From: Nanobdellota archaeon | GTDB lineage: Archaea; Nanobdellota; Nanobdellia; Woesearchaeales; GW2011-AR9 | Direction: 5' to 3' | Assembly: GCA_018812355.1 (NCBI GenBank) | Contig: JAHJDQ010000151.1 | Coordinates: 1-10,133, forward strand | Length of the DNA stretch: 10,133 bases | Shown: positions 1 to 5,798 of the stretch, one piece after another | How positions within the stretch are numbered: position 1 is the first letter of the stretch | How the letters are laid out: each line of letters opens with the position of its first letter | The notes under the pieces: model-generated | The model's input: only the letters and a program-made list of their open reading frames with translations | The model's database searches: none | Told to the model about the DNA's origin: nothing | Translations under genes and position numbers: made by a program

Positions 1-126
1 ACACTTAAACCAACCACCAATTCCTGCGCATTCATCATCAGAAGAAGTTTCACCATTCTCAGCAACTACAAAGAGAGATAAAACTAATAAAAAGACTATT
101 ACTAAGCTTAACAACCTCTTTTTCAT
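1..126 (-). CDS. N-terminus of a secreted protein (partial, cut by the window edge)
   Basis: Forty-two codons read from an ATG at 126 to the window edge without a stop. The start MKKRLLSLVIVFLLVLSLFV is a classic Sec signal peptide: a KKR n-region, an uninterrupted hydrophobic core, then VVAEN as a plausible cleavage region near residue 22. The visible mature part is acidic and then Gly/Cys/Trp-containing (ETSSDDECAGIGGWFKC); the two cysteines suggest an extracellular disulfide. The start lies 2 nt after the HEPN-B stop (TGA at 131-129), so it is probably translated from the same transcript. AGAAGG sits about 12 nt upstream, a distant Shine-Dalgarno candidate. The product beyond the signal peptide is unknown. 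Its importance is positional: a secreted protein follows the HEPN/NTase cluster, so that cluster is flanked on both sides by envelope genes. Confidence 0.75.
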   Translation of the reverse strand, partial: MKKRLLSLVIVFLLVLSLFVVAENGETSSDDECAGIGGWFKC

Positions 127-128
127 TT

Positions 129-653
129 TCAATATTTACCTTCTAACACTATTTCAATCTTAGCTATAAACTTACGTGTTTTTTCCATAATTTCTTTTAC
201 TCTGCGTGAAGAGTATTTCTTAATGGCCTGGTAACGAGCAGTATTACTTTCTTTATGCGCATCTTCTAAGTATTCAACATATTCTTCCTCAAAAATTTTA
301 TATCCTTGCTCAAGTAATTCTAAATCTTCTCTTTCAAGTTCTGAAGGTACTAATAACGCTCCTAAAGCTATTTGAGTAGAGTAATGGTCATCAGTTTCGT
401 AACCTTTAACCAAAATTGCAGCTTTGGCAGCATAAAGCATCGAATAGTAAGAGATTGTAATAACCCAGTAATCGACAAATAAATTCTCCACTTCCGAACA
501 TTTATTAACATAATTAACTAAACTAAAACTTCCTTTCGCTTTCTCTAAGAACAACTTAATTTTGAAATTAGATTCACTCTCACGGATAAAGAACTTCTTA
601 CCTTCTTTAATACTTAACAAGCGTTCAAATTCTTCTTTATAATCTAATTTCAT
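129..653 (-). CDS. HEPN-domain protein B (UPF0332-like), paired with an HTH-nucleotidyltransferase
   Basis: An all-helical protein of 174 aa from the ATG at 653. That start is chosen because GAGG (663-660) lies 6 nt before it; an ATG at 656 is also possible, and the frame opens further up only at a TTG (668). The helix YYSMLYAAKAAILVKG (about 69-84), a following His (about 90) and the tail EDAHKESNTARYQ (about 130-142) match the layout of UPF0332-like HEPN proteins. HEPN proteins are commonly RNA-binding or RNase partners of minimal nucleotidyltransferases. The RX4-6H catalytic motif of HepT-type RNases is absent anywhere in the protein, so RNase activity is doubtful. The gene overlaps the upstream NTase-B gene by 17 nt, suggesting coupled translation. 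The C-terminus is rich in Lys/Arg (KKYSSRRVKEIMEKTRKF), which could contact RNA. Family assignment is from pattern only; a helical scaffold of another kind is possible. Confidence 0.72.
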   Translation of the reverse strand: MKLDYKEEFERLLSIKEGKKFFIRESESNFKIKLFLEKAKGSFSLVNYVNKCSEVENLFVDYWVITISYYSMLYAAKAAILVKGYETDDHYSTQIALGALLVPSELEREDLELLEQGYKIFEEEYVEYLEDAHKESNTARYQAIKKYSSRRVKEIMEKTRKFIAKIEIVLEGKY

Positions 654-1269
654 CATAAACCTCAACAACTAAATTGTACCATAAATCTGCATTTTTCAAC
701 ACCAAATGATTTAAAAAAATCTCTTTCCCAACATTATGACTTTTTGATTTTAACATTGATAATAATTCAGATTCTCTGAAAAATAAACAGTTGATTTCTT
801 GTTTGTGAATTAATTCAACTTCTCTTAACGATTTCTTAAATAATTTTTCTTCCCGCAAATTCAAACCTAATACACATAAATCTAAATCACTGCCGTTTCT
901 TTTCTTTCTGTTAGCATAACTGCCAAAAATTAACAAAGGCGAATTAAAGATAAATTTCTTAGCAACAATTTTCAGTAAAGGATGTTTATTCACTAAATTC
1001 TCTTTTTTAAAATAATTAACTACACTTAACAAATGACGAGTTAATTCATTGCTAAAATTTAATGAAACAAAATTATTGTTACCTTTACGTTCTAACATAA
1101 CAACTTCAAGCTTGCTTAACTTAGTAATTTGTCGATGGACAGAAGTATAAGGTTCATTAACTTTTTTTGCTAAAGCATGGATGGAAATAGATTTAGTCAA
1201 ATCAAGTTCTTGCATTACACTAACCATTTTTTGGTTAATATTGACCATTTTTTGGCTAATATTAGTCAT
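637..1269 (-). CDS. Winged-HTH / minimal nucleotidyltransferase fusion B (MNT-like)
   Basis: A 210-aa protein with an N-terminal winged-helix domain (about 26-72; ISIHALAKKVNEPYTSVHRQ recognition region, then a basic wing RKGNNNFVSL) and a C-terminal polymerase-beta-fold nucleotidyltransferase. The catalytic loop is IFGSYANRKKRNGSDLDLCV (115-133 region): G116-S117 and D128/D130 give the GSX10DXD spacing typical of MntA-like proteins. The C-terminal GKEIFLNHLVLKNADLWYNL resembles the end of MNT proteins. The expected third acidic residue seems missing: the strand INCLFF (159-164) aligns with INVEF in NTase-A, placing Leu162 where A has Glu154. The start overlaps the NTase-A stop as ATGA (1269-1266). 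The first 19 residues hold a repeat (NISQKMV, NINQKMV), giving three in-frame ATGs at 1269, 1248 and 1227, so the true start may be later. MntA-type enzymes AMPylate HEPN toxins; here that activity is an inference, weakened by the lost acid. Confidence 0.8.
   Translation of the reverse strand: MTNISQKMVNINQKMVSVMQELDLTKSISIHALAKKVNEPYTSVHRQITKLSKLEVVMLERKGNNNFVSLNFSNELTRHLLSVVNYFKKENLVNKHPLLKIVAKKFIFNSPLLIFGSYANRKKRNGSDLDLCVLGLNLREEKLFKKSLREVELIHKQEINCLFFRESELLSMLKSKSHNVGKEIFLNHLVLKNADLWYNLVVEVYDEIRL
660..663 (-). promoter_or_regulatory. Shine-Dalgarno (GAGG) for HEPN-B
   Basis: GAGG lies inside the last codons of NTase-B, 6 nt before the ATG at 653 and 3 nt before the ATG at 656. It selects these starts over the TTG at 668. 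Confidence 0.5.
1221..1237. promoter_or_regulatory. Inverted repeat TAACCA-N5-TGGTTA, possible operator
   Basis: Perfect 6-bp arms around an A/T tract, lying in the most gene-internal unit of the 21-nt tandem repeat. The shape fits a dimeric winged-HTH binding site, and both neighbouring NTases carry such a domain. It is inside NTase-B coding sequence, with no promoter seen next to it, so the operator role is speculative. Confidence 0.25.
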
Positions 1270-1280
1270 TTTTGGCTATA
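1222..1280 (-). repeat. Near-perfect 21-nt tandem repeat at the start of NTase-B
   Basis: Two full 21-nt units (on the minus strand AATATTARCCAAAAAATGGTY) and a third partial unit (TATAGCCAAAAATGACT) cover the junction of NTase-A and NTase-B. Each unit carries an in-frame ATG (1269-1267, 1248-1246, 1227-1225) preceded by CC plus an A-tract. In protein it gives repeated NISQKMV/NINQKMV. The repeat could be translation-initiation redundancy, an operator, or simple replication slippage. Confidence 0.85.
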
Positions 1281-1847
1281 AACCTCAACCACCTTAAAGA
1301 CATTCCCATAAATTAAATGATCTTTTCTGATCTCAATCCCTAAAGCAGTTTTCATAGTTTTAACAAAACCGCTCCAACTAATAAATTCAACATTAATCTC
1401 CCGAGGAAATATATTTTTAACTTTTCTAAATTTATTTTGATTTTTAACTCCAATTACAATTAGATCTAAATCAGAACTTTTTTTCTCAATATTTTTAGCA
1501 AAACTACCGAAAACAATAATCGTTTCTGTTAAAGGTAATAATTTACTTAAAATTAATTTCATCTCATTTTTTTCTAAAAAATCGCGCGCTTTATTAATCT
1601 CAGCCAAAGATAACATCAATTTAGATATTAAATCTTTTCGATTCAAACTATACTTGTTATTTCGACCTTCTTTTTGAACATTAAGAACTTTTTCCTTAAC
1701 AAGAATATTCAAAATAGACAAGCCGGTTTGTGGACTTACTCTTATTTTTCTCGCAATTTCTCTTCCAGAATAAGAAGCAGAGTAATCTCTAAGGAAAACC
1801 GAAACAATGTCCAATTTTTTAGACATATGTCTATTTTTTTGAAACAT
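1266..1847 (-). CDS. Winged-HTH / minimal nucleotidyltransferase fusion A (MNT-like)
   Basis: A 193-aa protein from the ATG at 1847, chosen because AGGGGG lies 7 nt upstream; TTG codons at 1853 and 1850 extend the frame, and an ATG at 1826 is a shorter option. The N-terminal winged-HTH domain spans about 11-69 (SGREIARKIRVSPQTGLSIL recognition region, wing EGRNNKYSLN). The nucleotidyltransferase follows: VFGSFAKNIEKKSSDLDLIV gives G114-S115 and D126/D128 (GSX10DXD), and Glu154 in INVEFIS is a good third metal ligand, so this copy looks catalytically complete. The end IRKDHLIYGNVFKVVEVY matches the MNT C-terminus. It overlaps HEPN-A by 17 nt and NTase-B by 4 nt. It is the paralogue of NTase-B with the same domain order. 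Likely role: nucleotide (AMP) transfer to, or neutralisation of, a HEPN partner, plus DNA binding through the HTH. The substrate is unknown. Confidence 0.83.
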   Translation of the reverse strand: MFQKNRHMSKKLDIVSVFLRDYSASYSGREIARKIRVSPQTGLSILNILVKEKVLNVQKEGRNNKYSLNRKDLISKLMLSLAEINKARDFLEKNEMKLILSKLLPLTETIIVFGSFAKNIEKKSSDLDLIVIGVKNQNKFRKVKNIFPREINVEFISWSGFVKTMKTALGIEIRKDHLIYGNVFKVVEVYSQK

Positions 1848-2271
1848 CAACAATCCCCCTTAACATTTTAACATCTAGTTCTTCAGATAATTCCCGACAT
1901 TTAAAAATAAATTTTTTAACTTTAGCTAAATCTCTTAATCTTTCTTCTTTCAAATAATATTGAGCTCGAATTCTTTGCTCTTTCAACTTAACTAGAAATA
2001 AAGTGTCATTTCTATCAAAACCAGCCATTTTTTCCATTAAGGCAAGTGTACAATCATGAATCTCGCATTTGATTCCTGCTTTCATCAATAAAGCATAAAG
2101 AGCATGATAACAAGCATAATAAGCCATTACAGTTTCCCACATCCCTTTTGATGTGCTCATACTTTCTAAAGTGTCATCCGCATCTTTAAAGTATGCTTTG
2201 GATAAATTCTCATTAGGTTCAACTAATTCAATTCCCTTCTTCTGCTTCAAACACCACTTAATCTTATTCAT
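1831..2271 (-). CDS. HEPN-domain protein A (UPF0332-like), paired with an HTH-nucleotidyltransferase
   Basis: A 146-aa helical protein. The N-terminal stretch CLKQKKGIELVEPNENLSKA (7-26) followed by a helical hairpin with YYACYHALYALLMKAG (51-66), His72 and EQRIRAQYYL (98-107) fits the archaeal UPF0332-like HEPN pattern (the RAQYY segment corresponds to the family's R-x-x-A-D-Y position). No RX4-6H motif is present, so it does not look like a canonical HepT RNase. Basic segments at the C-terminus (LRDLAKVKKFIFKCR) could bind nucleic acid. Four cysteines are intracellular and unexplained. The ATG lies 2 nt after the stop of the 1055-aa surface-protein gene, with no clear Shine-Dalgarno, which points to read-through translation from the surface operon. 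Its 3' end overlaps NTase-A by 17 nt, so HEPN-A and NTase-A form the natural pair. Function inferred from family and context only. Confidence 0.78.
   Translation of the reverse strand: MNKIKWCLKQKKGIELVEPNENLSKAYFKDADDTLESMSTSKGMWETVMAYYACYHALYALLMKAGIKCEIHDCTLALMEKMAGFDRNDTLFLVKLKEQRIRAQYYLKEERLRDLAKVKKFIFKCRELSEELDVKMLRGIVDVSKK
1855..1860 (-). promoter_or_regulatory. Shine-Dalgarno (AGGGGG) for NTase-A
   Basis: AGGGGG sits in the 3' end of HEPN-A, 7 nt before the ATG at 1847. It is the strongest Shine-Dalgarno match in this cluster and decides the NTase-A start. Confidence 0.55.
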
Positions 2272-2273
2272 CT

Positions 2274-5200
2274 TTAATCTAATACACTATCACAATACTG
2301 TAATCCTCCTGAATCAATATCATTATAAATCGTTGTCGCTAATCCAACTACCTGTTCAACAAAACCAATAATGTCCCAAATCCAATACATATAATTACAA
2401 GCAACTGCCGTTTTTCCATCAATTGCGCACTGAATTCCACAGCCTATAATTGTAAAAGTATGTAAGGATGCAAACGGATCTTTAAAAGAATCTCTTAACG
2501 CTTTAATTACCCCATCAAAAAATTGACTGAACGGTAAAATGTACCATAACTCACCGACAAAATATTTACAAGTCAATAAATCGTCTAATTTATTACAACT
2601 ATCAACGGTAGCAAGATTAGCCGTAACTTCACTCTGTAAACACTGAATCTTACGACACTTAATCTGCCGATACTTATCTAAATTATGCACTAAGCCGGGA
2701 ACACAAAATGAAACTGCCGATAAATAAATGTTATCTCTGACACTACGCGCTGGTTTTGCTTCACAACTTTCCGTTCTCTCTCCACTTACACTTGAAGTTT
2801 GTGTACAATGCCCTGGTTCTTGTAATAATTCAATATCCATTAACTGATTATAATATCCAGGAATAAAACCAATCCAATCATCATAAAAAGGAATTCCCGT
2901 GTCGGGAGTGCAGGTAAAGAAAGCGGCAATATTCTGAAAAATGCTTGATACTTGCTCAACCTGATCAGTCGCTGTATTCAAACCCAAACAAACACCAACA
3001 GAACCAGTAATAGGAGTAGTTAATTCTTCAGCACCCTGAACAATTTGAATCGCACTAACCACCGTATTAATAATATTACTAACATAATAAAACCATTTCA
3101 GAATACTTTCCAAAGTCCCAATCACGCCCCAGAAACCAGTATCAGCTTCATCCTTGGCATCCTGAATCAACTTCGCTAAATTCTCATCCTGTGCTCCAAG
3201 AGTACTAAAAGCAAACGGCACCGAAACCGTAAACTCTTCCAACTCCGCATTCTGAATCGCCGTATTACCAACACGAGAATAAATTTGCACCTGGCAAGTA
3301 TATTCTGCCAGAACATTAGTAAACTCTTTCTCTTCTCCAGTAATTCCAAAGAACTCTTTCCCATCAAAAGGCACAAACTCTAAAATAAGCATTGGTTTAG
3401 GGATCTGCGTTCCATCCGGGTAATTACCACCATGCATTAACACTCGTCCTAACTCTGGCGCACCTTCCTCAGGCACAACACAACCCACTAAATCAACTTT
3501 CATCGCATTAGCACGAGAATTATCACTCTTTAACCTGACTTCTAACGGCATGTTCGTATAACCTAACTGTACTGTATCGAGGTCAACAAACTTCTTCACA
3601 GTTTTAGGATAACCTCGCGAAACTTCCCAATAATCTGGATTCTCTTCATTTTCTAATCCTAAAATATCGACCCGATATACTCCGCCAGAACCAGAATTAA
3701 CATTAGCCGGCTCTGTGTTCCATTTATCAGCCAAATTACCAGCCGTATCGGTAACGACAACTTCTAGATTAACACCATTATCCGGACCACTACGAATCGG
3801 AGCAGTAGAAAAACTACACTTCCACTTTCCTTCCGAAGAAACGCAATCTTCTTCCGTAAACACTTGCCATCCATCCTTAGCCGGCATTCCTGCAAAAACA
3901 TAATCAGCCGGAAACTGTTCTTCCGCACCCATTACTAAATCATTAACATCGACCATCACAAATAAACCAGCAGATTCATACACTTCCATCTCAACAACAA
4001 GAGGATCATTACTTTGAAAATAATTTTTCTCTCCACCATAAATTTCAATTTTATCTACCACTGGTCCAATCGTATCCACAGTCATCTCCACTTCTCGACT
4101 TTCTCCTTGATTACCAGCCCGATCTTCAAACTTCGATAAAAGTATCCGCGCTGCTCCGGCCGAAGTAAACGTTTGCGAAGTTAACCAATAACACTCTAAT
4201 CCATCATCACTGCAAGCCGTCGGACCAGTAAAACCACTCTCACCTAATACTTTCAAGTCAGCCAAAATCCCATCAGTAGACATTCCTGCGCCCTGCTCAC
4301 TAACTTTTAAGATTACTTTCTGCTGACCACTTTTAACATAACTGATTCCATCAAAAACTCTTTCTGAACCAAAGAATTCCATTACCGGTTTAGATAGATC
4401 CACCGTTAGCGTTTCTGTAAGAGTTTTCTCAACCACATTCCCATACTGATCCTCTGCGACAATTTTAACCACAATCGAACTTTCCGGATGCACCTCGACA
4501 TCGTACCAAACACAATCCCATAAGGCATCATCAATCTCGTCACAAACAGCTTCTTCTCCATCCAATGAAGTCTGACTAGAATATGCTCTTACCGAATTAA
4601 GCTGACTTTTCTCAGTAACCCCAACTCGCAAATCACTTAAAACAACTTTCTCACCAATAAATTTCCCTAAACTAGAAAAATTTATTTCGCCGATTACTGG
4701 TTTAATAAAATCACTGTTGTACGGATATGGAAAACCAGTCGCTTGATGCCCTAACCAATCAGTAGCTCTTATTTTAATCCGCCGCATCCCCTCGCCTGTA
4801 AAAGTAGCTTGTAACTTACCTTCAAAACCACCATCAGCAAAATAATCAAAATCATCTTCACCTTGCTCAGCAAAATCAATCACTTGTAACACTTCACCAG
4901 AATCACCGTCAAGAATCTCAATCAATTTAATTCCAACTGATGGTTTTCCTTCATAACGATCAGAAACCACAAAATCTAATTCAACATCCCCCCCTGACTG
5001 CACAACATTTAAACTAGAGATTAATGGTGGAGAACCATCCGCTTTAATCACGTCACTGTTGGCTGACTCTAAACCACCGACATCATAAACCACTCTGAAA
5101 GCATGTTCATTTTCTTGGACACCGTCAGTAAGCGGAGAAATATACTCACAGCGCATCCCTTCCGCACTTTCCGTACAAGATTGAAACTGTGCAGAACTAC

Positions 5201-5441
5201 GACCAACCTCAATTCGTAAATTTTCCGGATTAACCACTTCTGCTCCAGAAATCAACGCTTCCACATTCCAAACATCTCCAGTAGCATCAAGATAACCATA
5301 AATACCGTCCTCACCAGAATTTTTTGTAATCTGGACCGTTGCCGCTAACGCCGAAGAAGAACAAATCGGTAAACTAATTACTAACATCATCACAAAGATA
5401 CTCATCCAACTCAAGGCCTTTTTTTGTTTCATTATTTTCAT
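2274..5441 (-). CDS. Large secreted surface protein with Ig-like repeats and a Cys-rich C-terminal region
   Basis: A 1055-aa protein. Residues 1-33 are a Sec signal peptide (basic KIMKQKK, hydrophobic core, ALA|A cleavage at 33/34). Residues 35 to about 580 are a string of beta-sandwich Ig-like units: starts marked by D-x-x-P (DGSPPLI 135, DFIKPVI 244, DLSKPVM 348, DTIGPVV 456) and ends by D-x-x-G-N/H (DWLGH 228, DQYGN 331, DRAGN 440, DTAGN 565). Four units carry a close cysteine pair (89/98, 300/310, 410/417, 533/542), probably disulfides. Beyond about 743 comes a different region with hydrophobic segments (about 780-800, about 995-1038) and 13 cysteines, including CVPGLVHNLDKYRQIKC. This tail may anchor the protein in the membrane or form a disulfide-rich module. 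The start codon directly abuts the preceding stop (TGAATG); an ATG at 5432 is the alternative. Likely role: adhesin or envelope component; no catalytic motif seen. Confidence 0.8.
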   Translation of the reverse strand: MKIMKQKKALSWMSIFVMMLVISLPICSSSALAATVQITKNSGEDGIYGYLDATGDVWNVEALISGAEVVNPENLRIEVGRSSAQFQSCTESAEGMRCEYISPLTDGVQENEHAFRVVYDVGGLESANSDVIKADGSPPLISSLNVVQSGGDVELDFVVSDRYEGKPSVGIKLIEILDGDSGEVLQVIDFAEQGEDDFDYFADGGFEGKLQATFTGEGMRRIKIRATDWLGHQATGFPYPYNSDFIKPVIGEINFSSLGKFIGEKVVLSDLRVGVTEKSQLNSVRAYSSQTSLDGEEAVCDEIDDALWDCVWYDVEVHPESSIVVKIVAEDQYGNVVEKTLTETLTVDLSKPVMEFFGSERVFDGISYVKSGQQKVILKVSEQGAGMSTDGILADLKVLGESGFTGPTACSDDGLECYWLTSQTFTSAGAARILLSKFEDRAGNQGESREVEMTVDTIGPVVDKIEIYGGEKNYFQSNDPLVVEMEVYESAGLFVMVDVNDLVMGAEEQFPADYVFAGMPAKDGWQVFTEEDCVSSEGKWKCSFSTAPIRSGPDNGVNLEVVVTDTAGNLADKWNTEPANVNSGSGGVYRVDILGLENEENPDYWEVSRGYPKTVKKFVDLDTVQLGYTNMPLEVRLKSDNSRANAMKVDLVGCVVPEEGAPELGRVLMHGGNYPDGTQIPKPMLILEFVPFDGKEFFGITGEEKEFTNVLAEYTCQVQIYSRVGNTAIQNAELEEFTVSVPFAFSTLGAQDENLAKLIQDAKDEADTGFWGVIGTLESILKWFYYVSNIINTVVSAIQIVQGAEELTTPITGSVGVCLGLNTATDQVEQVSSIFQNIAAFFTCTPDTGIPFYDDWIGFIPGYYNQLMDIELLQEPGHCTQTSSVSGERTESCEAKPARSVRDNIYLSAVSFCVPGLVHNLDKYRQIKCRKIQCLQSEVTANLATVDSCNKLDDLLTCKYFVGELWYILPFSQFFDGVIKALRDSFKDPFASLHTFTIIGCGIQCAIDGKTAVACNYMYWIWDIIGFVEQVVGLATTIYNDIDSGGLQYCDSVLD

Positions 5442-5702
5442 TCAAACTTTTAATTTCTTTTTGATTGCATCCATATCTTCTTTAATTTTATTAAAACTGT
5501 ATTTCATGTTTATCTTAATTTCACCTACTTCTCGATTTAACTTGTAAATTTGAGAACCAAATAAACTTCCAATCCCTAAGAAAAGCATTAAAGTAACTTC
5601 GATAGGGGTTGCAGAATTTCCAAAAATTGTGGTTAAAATTAAGTAAACAGCAAAAATTAAAAAAACAATTCCTAATACATCCAACCAGATTATTTTTACC
5701 AT
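5442..5702 (-). CDS. Small membrane protein: two transmembrane helices plus cytoplasmic-type coiled coil
   Basis: An 86-aa protein. Two hydrophobic helices (about 5-26, IWLDVLGIVFLIFAVYLILT, and about 35-50, VTLMLFLGIGSLFGSQ) are joined by a short polar loop with Asn-Ser-Ala-Thr-Pro. The C-terminal third (about 53-86) is a charged amphipathic helix (EVGEIKINMKYSFNKIKEDM, then a Lys-rich end) expected to form a coiled coil. The layout resembles small scaffold or holin-like proteins, but no specific family is recognised. Its ATG lies inside the last codons of the 33-aa gene, with AGAGGG 9 nt upstream, and its TGA stop directly abuts the ATG of the 1055-aa secreted protein. This tight coupling suggests it works with the two large surface proteins, perhaps as a membrane partner or assembly factor. 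That role is inferred from position. Confidence 0.75.
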   Translation of the reverse strand: MVKIIWLDVLGIVFLIFAVYLILTTIFGNSATPIEVTLMLFLGIGSLFGSQIYKLNREVGEIKINMKYSFNKIKEDMDAIKKKLKV

Positions 5703-5797
5703 CTTGGGAAACCCTCTTTAATAAAGATTAATATTAACAAGATTACAAAAACTACAATCATCGTTACCAACACCCAATAAAACCAATTTTTTTCCAT
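5696..5797 (-). CDS. 33-aa single-helix membrane microprotein
   Basis: A short frame from an ATG at 5797 to TAA at 5698-5696. It begins MEKNWFYWVLVTMIVV, continues as an uninterrupted hydrophobic helix (VFVILLILIFI) and ends KEGFPRW. Aromatic residues (WFYW) flank one side of the helix and a charged, Trp-terminated tail the other, as expected for a single-pass membrane protein. The case for a real gene is strong: it fills the 96-nt gap between the 785-aa and 86-aa genes, starts 1 nt after the first gene's stop, ends by overlapping the start of the second (ATGGTAA), and has GAGG 10 nt before its ATG. It is below the length cut-off of most gene finders. Function unknown; a small subunit or assembly partner of the neighbouring surface proteins is the reasonable guess. 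Confidence 0.72.
   Translation of the reverse strand: MEKNWFYWVLVTMIVVFVILLILIFIKEGFPRW
5712..5717 (-). promoter_or_regulatory. Shine-Dalgarno (AGAGGG) for the 86-aa membrane protein
   Basis: AGAGGG lies within the 3' part of the 33-aa gene, 9 nt before the ATG at 5702. Confidence 0.45.
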
Positions 5798-5798
5798 C

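Noticed and set aside
129..2271. Cluster as two canonical MntA/HepT toxin-antitoxin systems
   Set aside because: The NTases fit, but neither HEPN protein has RX4HXY, and the NTases carry extra HTH domains. Labelled HEPN/NTase-like instead.
2323..2330. ATTTATAA on the minus strand, 52-59 nt before HEPN-A, as an internal promoter
   Set aside because: Position is plausible, but it encodes Thr-Ile-Tyr-Asn in the surface protein and is a weak TATA match in AT-rich DNA. Not strong enough to list as a promoter.
3176..3376. Minus-strand 66-aa frame inside the 1055-aa gene
   Set aside because: Shadow frame within a well-supported coding region, with no start context or domain.
5334..5441. Lipobox in the 1055-aa signal peptide (LPIC)
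   Set aside because: LPIC does not fit the lipobox pattern; the ALA-A site downstream is a better signal peptidase I site.
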